A stretch of 64,000 bases of DNA, taken from Acidovorax sp. sic0104 (lineage in GTDB: Bacteria; Pseudomonadota; Gammaproteobacteria; Burkholderiales; Burkholderiaceae_C). Shown one piece after another: positions 1-8,130 of this stretch. The stretch is from positions 30,522 to 94,521 of the forward strand of contig NZ_JAHUWH010000019.1 of NCBI RefSeq assembly GCF_019219095.1, written 5' to 3'. The translations under genes and the position numbers were made by a program. The notes below the pieces were generated by a model. It worked only from the letters and a program-made list of their open reading frames with translations, did no database searches and had not been told where the DNA came from. How positions within the stretch are numbered: position 1 is the first letter of the stretch; every line of letters starts with the position of its first letter.

Positions 1-256
1 CGACGAGCTCATGGTGCGCCTGCGCGCCGAGGCTGCGGTTGGCCCCACGGGGCTTGAGAAGGAAATCGCCCGACTGCAGGCGATGCACCAGGCCAAGCTT
101 GACATCTACCAGCGCATTGAACGGCGCGACTTCATCGGCAAGGAGCCTAGTCGCGAACGTCGTTTGCAACACTTGGTGCTAAAGGCTGGGATTCTTCATG
201 AGGAACTCTCGCTGGCGATTGCGAAAGAGGCTCTGGAGATTCTGGAACAGCAGTAG
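1..256 (+). pseudogene. PadR-like regulator, C-terminal part (cut by window edge)
   Basis: An open frame runs from the window edge to a TAG/TAA region at 254-256, giving about 84 residues. The helical, charged pattern (two long amphipathic helices with many Leu, Arg and Glu, ending in an AKEALEIL helix) resembles the C-terminal dimerisation domain of PadR/Vir-type transcriptional regulators. No DNA-binding domain is visible because the upstream part lies outside the window, so the gene may be intact. An internal ATG at 11 exists, but the frame is open before it. Only the domain type is inferred; target genes are unknown. Confidence 0.5.
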
Positions 257-619
257 GCAGCTTAGGCAGTCCGAGACCAACGATCCTAGGAAGTGCCATG
301 TCAAGTTGCTGTACGGCATCGAACATTGCCCAAGCTTCGATGTTGCTCAGGCCGGATTGGCTCGTCTTAGTCAGCTAGAAAGTTTCGTTCGAATGCAAAC
401 AGAAGTTGACGACATCCAACCCTGAACCTTCAGGCGTGGCGGCTTTAGGCTGGGAGCGGAAGTTCACCATGGACTGCTTTGCGGTAACTCAACATTCGGA
501 AGGGCGTCCAGGGGAGAGAACGGCATTGCCACGCACCCATGAGCCGCGTCAAAAGGACGAATGAACTCAAACCATAAATGGCATCTAGTTAGGTTGTTTG
601 GTGTCGCAAGCTCCAATCG
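257..619. other. gap without a supported gene
   Basis: Short frames occur on both strands, but none has a recognisable domain or a convincing ribosome binding site. The base composition is lower in GC than the core chromosome further right. I see no repeat or RNA gene here. Confidence 0.5.
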
Positions 620-2425
620 TCAGCCCGAGTTCGCACGCAGCCTGTCCAGCCATCTGAAACACTGCACGATCGCTGGCATAGCCGTCTGGATCGCCACTCC
701 ATCCATCGTACTGATGGCAAGCTCCTGATCCAGGATTGCGTCTTCGCCCTTTTCATCATGGCCGGTAACGTTTTCTATGCAGCCTGCCTTCCAGATCCAA
801 ACGTGCTGCTCGAGAAGCGCGTCATGCAGGCTTGCGGAAATTTCAATTCCCTCAGCGTCTTGGGCAAACACCGCCCAAGTGTCGGCAGCCTGCCAGCCCG
901 TATTCTTGTCCTTTGTTGGCAGCTCGTTGCCGCCCAGCAGGTAACCGTGTTGGGGTTGCAAACGTTTGAGGGCAGCCTTGGTTCGCGCCAACGTCTCGTC
1001 GTCCTTCGGAAGCATGGGCTTCTGACCCTTGCGGGCTTCCGTGAACGCAAAGTCGAGATCGGCGATCCCGCAGGCTTGAATACCCATGGCGGCCAATACA
1101 GCAAGCGCCTTCGGAATGTCGGAGCACGCGCCAACGGCGACGAAGGCGACTTGGTCAAGCTCTGGGTGGCGCCCGCGCAGACGCTCATAGAGCAGTGGCA
1201 GAAGACGTTTCTCGGTCTTTCCCTCACACAACACGACAAGATCACAGAAATAGATCTCGGCGAGGTTGCCCAGCTCGAAGAGTGTTCGAGACTGGGCCTG
1301 AGCATCATCAAGGGTGCTAGCCACAGCATGTCTGAGAGGCAGTCGCGCAAGGGTTCCCAAGGCCTTGTCCTTTCGAATTATTACTGCGTCGGCGGCGTTC
1401 TCCCTGCTCAACATTAACGGAGAGTGCGTGGCATATATCACCTGGAAGCCCTTCTGCGATAACGCGGCGAGGGCTTGGCGAAGGCGTTTGACGCCCTGCG
1501 GGTGAAGGTAGAGCTCAGGCTCGTCGATAAGCAACAGGCGGCGGGCGGCGGTCGGCTTCTCGCCGATCTTGAGGTCCGCGAGATGTCGGATCAATGCCAT
1601 CTGGATCGCACGTTGTGACCCGGATCCCAATTGGTCGAAGGTCCTGCGGTCCCCCGTCTCTACGTCGGTGACGTTCAGACTGCCGGCCTTGAAAAACTCC
1701 TTCACTTCGACAGTCTGAAGGCCTAACTCGATCGCGAGACCAGGGAAGAAGTCGGCAAGGGCCTGCGTCGCCCCCTGATCAAAGGTCTTCAAATGACCCG
1801 ACCGAGATTTTCCCTCAGTGCTGAGGATGTTCTGAACGGTCTCCATCGCAGTGGCCAGCTCGGCATGGGCTTCGACTATTGGGCCCATGATCAAGTCGAG
1901 CAGCGACTTCAGCGTGCTGCCAGCCTTGGCCTTTCCTAGATCTTCGCCGAGATCCTCCATGGCATCGATCTGCAATGCATCGGGCAGTAGCGCCGACACC
2001 GCCTGGGGCAACCCCGTCGGGTAGGCTCTCCAAGCCTGTGGGAGGCCTTCCCCAGAGTATTTCTCTACGTCAAATACCTCGCAGTTGATCCCCCTGGCGC
2101 CGGGCGCCGTACAGACGACGCGAATCCACATTGAGCCTGTCTTGCAGAACGGGGCAATGGCCGCCTGGTGCTTCGCTTCCGGTATCAGTTTCAGGATCTC
2201 CTCGGTGATCCCATCAATTCGCGCCGTGACTACAACGGGCTCACCAGCGTTCGCGAAGTCGGAGGCCTCCAGGGCGCTGGGCTTCAATACCCACGCAAGC
2301 GCAAAAAGGATAGTTGACTTGCCCACGTTGTTCTGCCCAACCAGCGGCGTGAAGGCCTCCACCGGCATGGCAACGTGACGACAGGCTCGCAGGCCGACGA
2401 TATCGATGTATCCGATCTTGTGCAT
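620..2425 (-). CDS. OLD-family ATP-dependent nuclease (AAA ATPase + TOPRIM)
   Basis: The 601-residue protein starts at the ATG at 2425, which has a GGGAGGGAG Shine-Dalgarno just upstream; a longer frame reaches 2647 but its extra residues look non-coding. It has an SMC/ABC-type ATPase domain with Walker A GQNNVGKST (residues 30-38), a signature-like LGSGSQR (266-272), Walker B LLLIDEPE (298-305) and a THSP H-loop (333-336). A TOPRIM domain follows, with LCEGKTEK (about 399-406) and the acidic IADLDF (454-459). OLD proteins are nucleases often used in phage defence. No UvrD-like helicase (as in Gabija), reverse transcriptase or other partner is adjacent, so a stand-alone class 1 OLD is most likely. 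The neighbourhood is a decayed island. Confidence 0.85.
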   Translation of the reverse strand: MHKIGYIDIVGLRACRHVAMPVEAFTPLVGQNNVGKSTILFALAWVLKPSALEASDFANAGEPVVVTARIDGITEEILKLIPEAKHQAAIAPFCKTGSMWIRVVCTAPGARGINCEVFDVEKYSGEGLPQAWRAYPTGLPQAVSALLPDALQIDAMEDLGEDLGKAKAGSTLKSLLDLIMGPIVEAHAELATAMETVQNILSTEGKSRSGHLKTFDQGATQALADFFPGLAIELGLQTVEVKEFFKAGSLNVTDVETGDRRTFDQLGSGSQRAIQMALIRHLADLKIGEKPTAARRLLLIDEPELYLHPQGVKRLRQALAALSQKGFQVIYATHSPLMLSRENAADAVIIRKDKALGTLARLPLRHAVASTLDDAQAQSRTLFELGNLAEIYFCDLVVLCEGKTEKRLLPLLYERLRGRHPELDQVAFVAVGACSDIPKALAVLAAMGIQACGIADLDFAFTEARKGQKPMLPKDDETLARTKAALKRLQPQHGYLLGGNELPTKDKNTGWQAADTWAVFAQDAEGIEISASLHDALLEQHVWIWKAGCIENVTGHDEKGEDAILDQELAISTMDGVAIQTAMPAIVQCFRWLDRLRANSG

Positions 2426-3078
2426 GGCTCCCTCCCTCATCTTTGTGCATGGCTCTCTCTGATCTCTATGCCACAGTGCCGGGGAGCTACTCAAGCGCAA
2501 CACCGGCGTTCGAGGCAAGAATATCTCGAAACATTCGTTACATAGTATCGGAGGGGACACTACATGCAGAGCATTGCCAACGGGCCTTGATCTGAGCCGA
2601 ACCCCAAAAAACGCGCATGGCTGCTTCGTGATCCAGCGCAAGTACACCCCGAATCACTCAAGCCTTCTGAACCCACCGATGAGTTACACAAGGTAGAGAA
2701 ACTCGTAGTGCGAGGCCTGTACGACGTCTATGCGCTCATGAACCAACGCCGGAATATCCGTTACTCAAGCCGCTCACATCGAGAAGATATTGATCATCGG
2801 CTCGACTTGGATCAGTCAGCAGATCCAGGAGACCAGAGACCTGCACATGCGCGTGCCGCGGTTGCAGACGACCGCTATTGGCTCGCAGACCTCGGCAAGG
2901 TGAAAGACCGCTCTCGCTGCGTCGCGGTCGCACGACTGTCCGAGCGCGTAAATAAATGAGACCGCCGATGACATGAAAGGCATTGTCAAGGTGCCCAAGC
3001 GTCGACGGTTGGATGCTGAAGAACGCGCCCTGATGATTGCCGCTCCTGTCGAGAACCACTGATCTGGTGAGCTGGCGC
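2426..3078. other. gap with gene debris, no intact gene
   Basis: Frames of 60-120 codons occur on both strands but overlap each other and show no family signature. Just upstream of the OLD start, the string agccatgcacaa occurs twice (about 2416-2427 and 2431-2442, as read on the minus strand), so the start region looks duplicated. The rest is probably decayed mobile-element sequence. Confidence 0.4.
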
Positions 3079-3249
3079 TCAGGAGGAGCAGCGGAACTCC
3101 AGCTCAATCTTCCCCGGCCGTTGCCGGACCGTTTTGGTCACCAGGATCGTCACATCGTGGCCGAGCATCGAAACAGGAGTAGCCGTCTCCCTTTCTTCAC
3201 CGTGCCCGCAGGGGCGCTTGATTGCCAACACGGAATAGAAGCTGCGGAG
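3079..3249 (-). pseudogene. possible ParB C-terminal fragment
   Basis: A 56-codon open frame ends in TGA at 3079-3081 and is closed upstream by TAG at 3250-3252; it has no ATG near its beginning. The last 30 residues, with LGHDVTILV and RPGKIELEF, follow the pattern of the ParB C-terminal dimerisation domain (hydrophobic strand, basic turn, GKIxIxF strand). The upstream end is interrupted by a 7-bp tandem repeat that adds stop codons. It could be chance similarity; the link to ParB is an inference supported mainly by the neighbouring DnaN-like and ParS-like remnants. Confidence 0.25.
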
Positions 3250-3266
3250 CTAGGAGCTAGGAGCTA
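3246..3266. repeat. GGAGCTA x3 tandem heptamer
   Basis: The heptamer GGAGCTA occurs three times in direct tandem, followed by the related GAAGTAA. Read on the minus strand, the repeats place TAG codons in the frame of the possible ParB fragment, so a local slippage event may have helped to break that gene. Confidence 0.7.
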
Positions 3267-3316
3267 GAAGTAACGGATGTACTGAAGATCTGCGAGTTTC
3301 ATGGGGCGTAGAGGGG

Positions 3317-3793
3317 TCAATAGCCCTCAGCACCCGCCACTTCAATTGCACGGGCCAGATGACCCTGCTCTATCGCCTGACGCGGTGTCCGGCCGCCCAA
3401 AGCGCCCGATGGTGTCTCCAAGAAGGAGAGTAGCGCCCAGCCCTCAGTCGTTCCCAAGGCTTTTGAAAGTTTGGGCACTGCATCCCATAGGGCAGGTTCA
3501 AACTGCTAACTGGGCAACTTGAAAGCATGCCGAGTTTGAGTCAATCCGATAGCCCGCCCTCTGGCGATCCACGCATTGATTGTCGCTGGGGTGGTACCGA
3601 CCAGATCCGCAGCCATGTCTGTGCTGAGCATGTCATTGGCTTCCAAGCGAACCATCCGGGCGGCCAGGCTGCCAGCCAGAAAGGCCTTGGTCTCAGCAGC
3701 AGACGCGTAGGGCGACGGATTTCCAACTGCGCTTGGGGTGTTGTTTGTTCGGTGGCGAGTCGTTGAGGTTGATGTTGTCGAGGCTTTTTTCAT
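3317..3793 (-). pseudogene. MbcA/ParS/Xre-type antitoxin-like protein, broken by an in-frame TAG
   Basis: Residues 1-95 (3793 down to 3509) contain a small helix-turn-helix, MLSTDMAADLVGTTPATINAW, followed by KLPS and a TAG at 3506-3508. The same frame then continues for 62 residues as QFEPALWDAVPKLSKALG..., with the toxin-binding hallmark LGGRTPRQAIEQG, and stops at 3317. Related proteins carry KLPxWQFEPALW here, so TAG most simply derives from TGG (Trp). The full product would be about 158 residues. No RES-domain toxin gene lies beside it. A read-through or sequencing error would restore the gene; otherwise it is a nonsense pseudogene. Confidence 0.75.
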
Positions 3794-3814
3794 GGGGACT
3801 TCATCACTGGCGCC

Positions 3815-4105
3815 CTATGGCGCGTTGCGGCCGCCGACCTTGCTGCTGAAAAAGGAAGTGCGGGGCAAGTTCAAGGCAAAAGCCTGCTTGAGCATGGCCA
3901 CCGGACGTGAGAGCAAGGCGAAGACCTCGGCGCTGTGGCGAACTGGCGCTTCGAGAACCAACGGGCCGATATCCAAATCCATGAGGTCGATACTGGCTGT
4001 CCGACGGCTGACCAAATTGGCCAAGATCGGGAGTGCGTGGCGACGCTTCACGATGCCAGCGACAGATTGCAAGACCGCGAGGATGTCTGAGTGGCGTCGC
4101 ATCAT
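3815..4105 (-). pseudogene. DnaN (sliding clamp)-like N-terminal fragment
   Basis: The 96-residue frame begins with DILAVLQSVAGIVKRRHALP followed by ILANLV. This matches residues about 10-40 of betaproteobacterial DNA polymerase III beta subunits (LxxLQxVSGIVERRHTLPILAN). A strand like IDLMDLDI corresponds to the next clamp strand, after which similarity is lost. A normal clamp is about 370 residues, so this is a truncated copy or a divergent mobile-element protein. It lies 21 bp upstream of the broken ParS-like gene on the same strand, suggesting remains of a plasmid or integrative-element maintenance module. Confidence 0.5.
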
Positions 4106-4125
4106 CGGTTAGTTGTTTTCAGAAA

Positions 4126-4716
4126 CTACGAGAGTTGGGCGGACAACCCCGCATGGCAGCCGCGCAGTTTTTCCCTCAGCTCGTGTTGAACTACAGGGTT
4201 GGACAAGCCGGTAGTTCCTTCGCACGCGACCAAATTTTCCCGACACGAGTCGGGCCACCCCTCCAAATCGTCATCGAGAGCTATCCACTGCCGGGGCTTT
4301 CGGCGTTGCGCGTCTTCTTGAATTTGCCTACCCCGGGGTGTGGTGCGAAACATGGACAGGTTCCAGGGGTCCACGCCATGGACACGCTTGTGGTACGTCC
4401 CTCCAATGAACCGAGCACGCAGGGAGGCCGGAAGCCGTTTGAGGGTTGCGCTGTATCCGGGGCGGATGCACCAGGTGCTACTTAGCACCAGGGCAACTGC
4501 CGGGTACGGTTCAAGCACCGATTCCAAGATAGGAATCCATTCGAAAAGAGTGTGCCCTGCAGCCTCATACGGGCTCATGTAGATGCCCCTAGTTGGATGC
4601 CAGAGCACTTTTTCATGGTGGACAACACCATCGAGGTCGAGGTACAGCACCACGTCCGCGCTCCGGGGAGTAGACGCAGGGAGATACGGAGAGTTCTGGC
4701 TACAGGGCATAGCCAT
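4126..4716 (-). CDS. HAD-domain protein (Swiss-army-knife RNA-repair type)
   Basis: The protein has about 196 residues from the ATG at 4716; a TTG at 4737 and an ATG at 4710 are alternatives and none has a strong ribosome site. It opens with VVLYLDLDGVV, the HAD nucleophile motif DxDG, followed by a HEKVLWHP segment, a LVLSSTWC motif II-like strand and WIALDDDLEGWP (motif IV acids). This layout is that of the small HAD domains found alone or fused in RNA-repair enzymes, and in many mobile islands. It lies 64-85 bp downstream of a MbcA/ParS-like gene on the same strand. The substrate is unknown. Confidence 0.7.
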   Translation of the reverse strand: MAMPCSQNSPYLPASTPRSADVVLYLDLDGVVHHEKVLWHPTRGIYMSPYEAAGHTLFEWIPILESVLEPYPAVALVLSSTWCIRPGYSATLKRLPASLRARFIGGTYHKRVHGVDPWNLSMFRTTPRGRQIQEDAQRRKPRQWIALDDDLEGWPDSCRENLVACEGTTGLSNPVVQHELREKLRGCHAGLSAQLS

Positions 4717-4801
4717 AGGTATTCTGCATGGTGTCAATTGGTCAGTGGGGATGGCGACCGGTCCTGATCAGACACGTGACTAGCCAACTCCCTGCCTTTG
4801 C

Positions 4802-5029
4802 TCACGAGTACGCACCAGATTGGGCTCGCGAGAGCAAGCTCTTCACTACCTCCAGGCCATCGGGCTCGTTGAGCACATCGATGGGTCTCCGATTTCCCAA
4901 TGCTGGGACCATACCAGTAAGCCAACGGTCCAGCCACGCCCTTGCATCAAAACCGGCTTTCTCTCCTGACTCAGCGAGCATGCCCTGTACGAGCACGGTG
5001 AGAGTGGCGATGTCGTCTTCAAGGGCCAT
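4802..5029 (-). CDS. short MbcA/ParS/Xre antitoxin toxin-binding-domain protein
   Basis: The 75-residue product has a start at 5029 with GGAG 8 bases upstream. Its second half, WLDRWLTGMVPALGNRRPID followed by VLNEPDGLEVVKSLL and QSGAY, carries the full signature of the toxin-binding domain (DUF2384) of Xre/MbcA/ParS antitoxins. It lacks a DNA-binding domain. In known modules the partner is a RES-domain NAD-consuming toxin; none is seen here. The next gene downstream is a HAD protein and the gene upstream is an XRE regulator, all on the minus strand, so an atypical module is possible. Confidence 0.75.
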   Translation of the reverse strand: MALEDDIATLTVLVQGMLAESGEKAGFDARAWLDRWLTGMVPALGNRRPIDVLNEPDGLEVVKSLLSRAQSGAYS

Positions 5030-5140
5030 GGCTTGCTCCGTGGAAATGGATGGGGATCAGTACGCAACACTGATAGTGCAATTCTTGTGATCGAGCGTCA
5101 AATTTCGGCCTCTGCCAAAGGCTTGTCCGAACGGTACTTG

Positions 5141-5815
5141 TCATTGACGAGACCTACCGGCGATTTCAAGAACGACGCCTTCCTTCAGTTCACGGACTTC
5201 TTGGAGGATGCGTTTTCGGACCTCTGGTGGCAGAACAGCGGTCATTGGGGACGCTTGCCTCAGTTCCTGCGCTCGGTGGGTTCTCCCCAGTGCCTTACGC
5301 CACTTGCGATGCTCCAGGATGTCTTTCCACTCAAGCCACAGGCTTGCCGAACGTAGGTCTCCAGCATCCAACCACTTTTGAAGAACTGCCTGGGCCTGCT
5401 GCAACAACGCAGGCTCAGCGCGAACGCGTCGCACCGCTTCTTCATGGAGGGCGAGACTTTGCAGATCCTGGATCCGGTGACGGGAGGTGTCGGCGGAAAC
5501 GACGATTCGAGCCAACGGCGCTTCAAGGCTTACGCCAGCCGCCCGATTGTTTGGCGTGACCGGTTGTGTCACTTCATCCACCAGCAACGCCAAGTCACCC
5601 AAGATGCCTAACGCGGACATGACTATTAAGTAGGTGCCGATGGACGGCGTGGGATCTCCCGCTTCGACCGCTCTCAGTGTTGCCCGCGAGATTCCCAGGC
5701 GGCTCGCCGTCTCCACCGTGCTCAGGCCTTGGGACTCTCGGAGGCGCCGGAACCTGTCGCCCAATTGGAGGAGCAAGTGGAGCTGTATCACGGAGGAATT
5801 GCTTGAGACGAGCAT
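5141..5815 (-). CDS. XRE-family helix-turn-helix regulator with C-terminal domain
   Basis: The protein has 224 residues. The HTH_XRE domain occupies about residues 18-70, with LGDRFRRLRESQGLS and the recognition region SRLGISRATLRAVEAGDPTP. The remaining 140 residues form a helical domain I do not recognise, with LHEEAVRRVRAEPALLQQA and WLEWKDILEHRKW. The start at 5815 has no clear Shine-Dalgarno. A 111-bp gap separates it from the DUF2384 gene downstream on the same strand. It may act as the repressor of that small cluster. Confidence 0.7.
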   Translation of the reverse strand: MLVSSNSSVIQLHLLLQLGDRFRRLRESQGLSTVETASRLGISRATLRAVEAGDPTPSIGTYLIVMSALGILGDLALLVDEVTQPVTPNNRAAGVSLEAPLARIVVSADTSRHRIQDLQSLALHEEAVRRVRAEPALLQQAQAVLQKWLDAGDLRSASLWLEWKDILEHRKWRKALGRTHRAQELRQASPMTAVLPPEVRKRILQEVRELKEGVVLEIAGRSRQ

Positions 5816-6581
5816 CTGTTCGGTTTACTTGGCAACACGAGTATTAATAAAGCAAGCTGAACATGGAATGACATTTCGTCAGATTGAGTACTTTGCCGCA
5901 CTTAAGGATGTCCTGCCACTTCCCTCAGAAGCCGGTCGATCGCTCAAATGACCACCTTTCGGCCGTCACGCTTCTGTTTCATCCTGCGTACGCGCACTGA
6001 GAGCATTCGCCTCCTATACAAATGCAAGGGGCGCTCCCTAAATACACACTGCCCTTCCTTCTCATCTCGAACCGAGAAGTATGCGCGTTTTTCGCCCTTC
6101 TAAGAATTGGGAACCTGAAGGGATCATCTATCACGATGTCTGCGGAACAAAGGGCTCCGCAATCGAGGTTCCTGGGTTCAATGGCACGGCGAGTACCTTG
6201 CAAATTGGTCACAGCAAACTATATGGCGGCGGAATCTGAACTCCATGCCTCCCAAAGTAGGACATAGCGCTAGCGAAACCCGCTCCGGCGGCAGAAGTAC
6301 GCATCTCGCGATCACCCCTGAAACGCCCATGGGCCATACTCACATAACCGCTTCCGGCAACCGATCTCAACAGCCCCAGAACCAAATGCTGCAAGCATTT
6401 CACACATCCAGAGAATTGACGTGTGAGCCCGATCCCCAGGAGGCAATGAAAGCCTTTCGCCGAATTCAGTAAAAGCGACGAAATTGAACAAAGCAAGCCT
6501 CCTGTGCGACCTCTGCGCAAGCATGCTCCGGGGCAACGTTTTGGCGCATGCTCTGGCGTATGTGCCGACGCAACTGATTTA
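5816..6581. other. AT-richer gap with gene fragments
   Basis: No intact gene is convincing. At 5868-5951 (plus) a 27-codon frame starts MTFRQIEYFAAL, the classical LysR N-terminus, and then loses similarity. At 6081-6239 (plus) a 52-codon frame starts MRVFRPSKNW with a weak AGAAG site; it has no known domain. Other frames overlap on both strands. The section looks like decayed DNA between island modules. Confidence 0.4.
5868..5951 (+). pseudogene. LysR N-terminal remnant
   Basis: MTFRQIEYFAALKDV matches the start of LysR-type regulators (MxxRQLEYFVAVAE). After residue 15 the helix-turn-helix is missing and the frame stops at 27 codons, so only a stub remains. Confidence 0.35.
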
Positions 6582-7532
6582 CTAGGAATGTGGTCGACAG
6601 CAAACCTTGATATCGCATGGAAGAACTTTCTTCATTGCGTCATACACAACGATTTTTTTCCATGTGGCAGAGGAGTTGTATCTGTCCTTAACGACTAAGC
6701 CAAGAACTTCGGGCACCGAGATGGCCCAACCCCAAGCGCTCCCAATCGACTCAGCAAACGGCAACTCCCAATCCTTGCACAGTTGCTTCTCAATAGCATC
6801 GATTGCTCTGGCTTCCGATCCAAAACAGCCAACAAATTCCAAGACGAATCGGGTCCAATTTTCGTGGATGAAAGTCGATGGTTGCTCATGAAAAGCTTCC
6901 GCGCATAGTTTCACAAATCGGCGGTAGGCGTTTCCTGTAGGGACTGCCAGCTCGACTGGTTCAATTTTGTGGCAGGTATGACATCTCTCGCCTGGAAGTC
7001 GCAGCTTGATAGGGTCGCGGTCATAGCATTGACATAGGCCGTCTACGGTGACGAGCGGAGTGCAATGTGTGGGGCACATCAACACGAACGGGAGCTGATG
7101 AAACACATGCCATGAGGCAAACCCAAGCTCACCGGACTCCGCATCAGCGCAAATTGGGCACCAACGTAGCACAGCACCTCGCACGTGTACTTGAGTGCTT
7201 GCTTGAAGCTCACCGCAAAGTCGGCGCCCCCCTATAAGGCTACTGCTTGCCCTTTCGGCATCCAAGCTAGACAACCCCAATCTGGCGAAGCCAAAGACAG
7301 TGTGCTTGACCAGAACGTCTTGCGGCGTGACTTTGCCAGCAAAGTAGTTTCTACTCACCCAACCAGCCCCGACTCCAAAGGCGTTAATTGAGTGTGCGTT
7401 AAACCCGTAGAACTCACGTCTTGTGTAAACCCTTGTCCTCGCAGCTTGCGTTCGAAGAGTTAGTACAAACGCCGTGTGAAGGCTAGCTCCTACCGGTAGA
7501 CAGGTTCCTGAGCTTCTCAGATTATTTCGCAA
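6582..7532 (-). CDS. TniQ-like transposition target-selection protein
   Basis: The frame has up to 316 residues from a TTG at 7532; no ATG lies near the N-terminus, so the true start is uncertain or lost. Residues 79-145 contain HTVFGFARL and then RWCPICADAE, followed by the hallmark SWHVFHQLPFVLMCPTHCTP. Cysteine pairs at 125/128, 167/169 and 184/187 would bind zinc. This is the TniQ/TnsD pattern of Tn7- and Tn5053-like transposons. No TnsA, TnsB/TniA or TnsC/TniB genes are adjacent, so it is an orphan. Lower-GC codon use than the core genes suggests transfer. Confidence 0.75.
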   Translation of the reverse strand: MRNNLRSSGTCLPVGASLHTAFVLTLRTQAARTRVYTRREFYGFNAHSINAFGVGAGWVSRNYFAGKVTPQDVLVKHTVFGFARLGLSSLDAERASSSLIGGRRLCGELQASTQVHVRGAVLRWCPICADAESGELGFASWHVFHQLPFVLMCPTHCTPLVTVDGLCQCYDRDPIKLRLPGERCHTCHKIEPVELAVPTGNAYRRFVKLCAEAFHEQPSTFIHENWTRFVLEFVGCFGSEARAIDAIEKQLCKDWELPFAESIGSAWGWAISVPEVLGLVVKDRYNSSATWKKIVVYDAMKKVLPCDIKVCCRPHS

Positions 7533-8130
7533 CTCTATTCCCTTGGCACTGCATACTCGCTAAGCTCAAATTCCAGTTTTTGCAAACTTTGCATGGCTTT
7601 CTGAAACCCTGTTCACAACGGCCTGCACAGGTAAAAATGACAACTCCAATTCAAAACTCTATTCAGGCACACCATTTTCTGGTTCAGGGGAAGAAAGTTC
7701 AAGGCAGCGGCAGGAATGGTTGGCGATGCACTGGATGGTAAGGCGAATGCCGGGCCACGACCGGCTTCTCCTACAGCTCGCTACCGGTCAGGCGTGCAGG
7801 GGCGCGACGGGCTGCCTGTCGCTGACGCTGCCGGGCGCCCCATCGGCACCCGTTGCCGCCGGGCGCAGCGGGGGCGGCACTCGGGCGGCCGGGAGGGCCC
7901 GGGGGCAGGCCGTGTGGCACGCGGTCAACGCCCGAAAGCTGTCGCACACCAGCAGTTGGCTCGAAAAGCATTGGTATTGGAGAAGGCTTTGCATGGACGC
8001 AGACCTGGGGGAAAGTCGATTCCGCCCAGGCCATTCCGGGCGGCGGATTCATAGCGTCGCGCACGCTGCAGCCATCGCACGTAGGCTGACGGCTCTACCG
8101 CTGTAGGCCGGCGCCGGGCGTCGCCCACCG
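7533..8130. other. gap at the island/core boundary
   Basis: The first 180 bases are AT-rich, the rest abruptly GC-rich. Overlapping frames on both strands have no family signature. I see no tRNA, direct repeat or integrase that would define an attachment site. Confidence 0.4.

Noticed and set aside
7533..8130. Attachment site or tRNA at the island boundary
   Set aside because: No tRNA cloverleaf, integrase gene or direct repeat pair could be found within the window.
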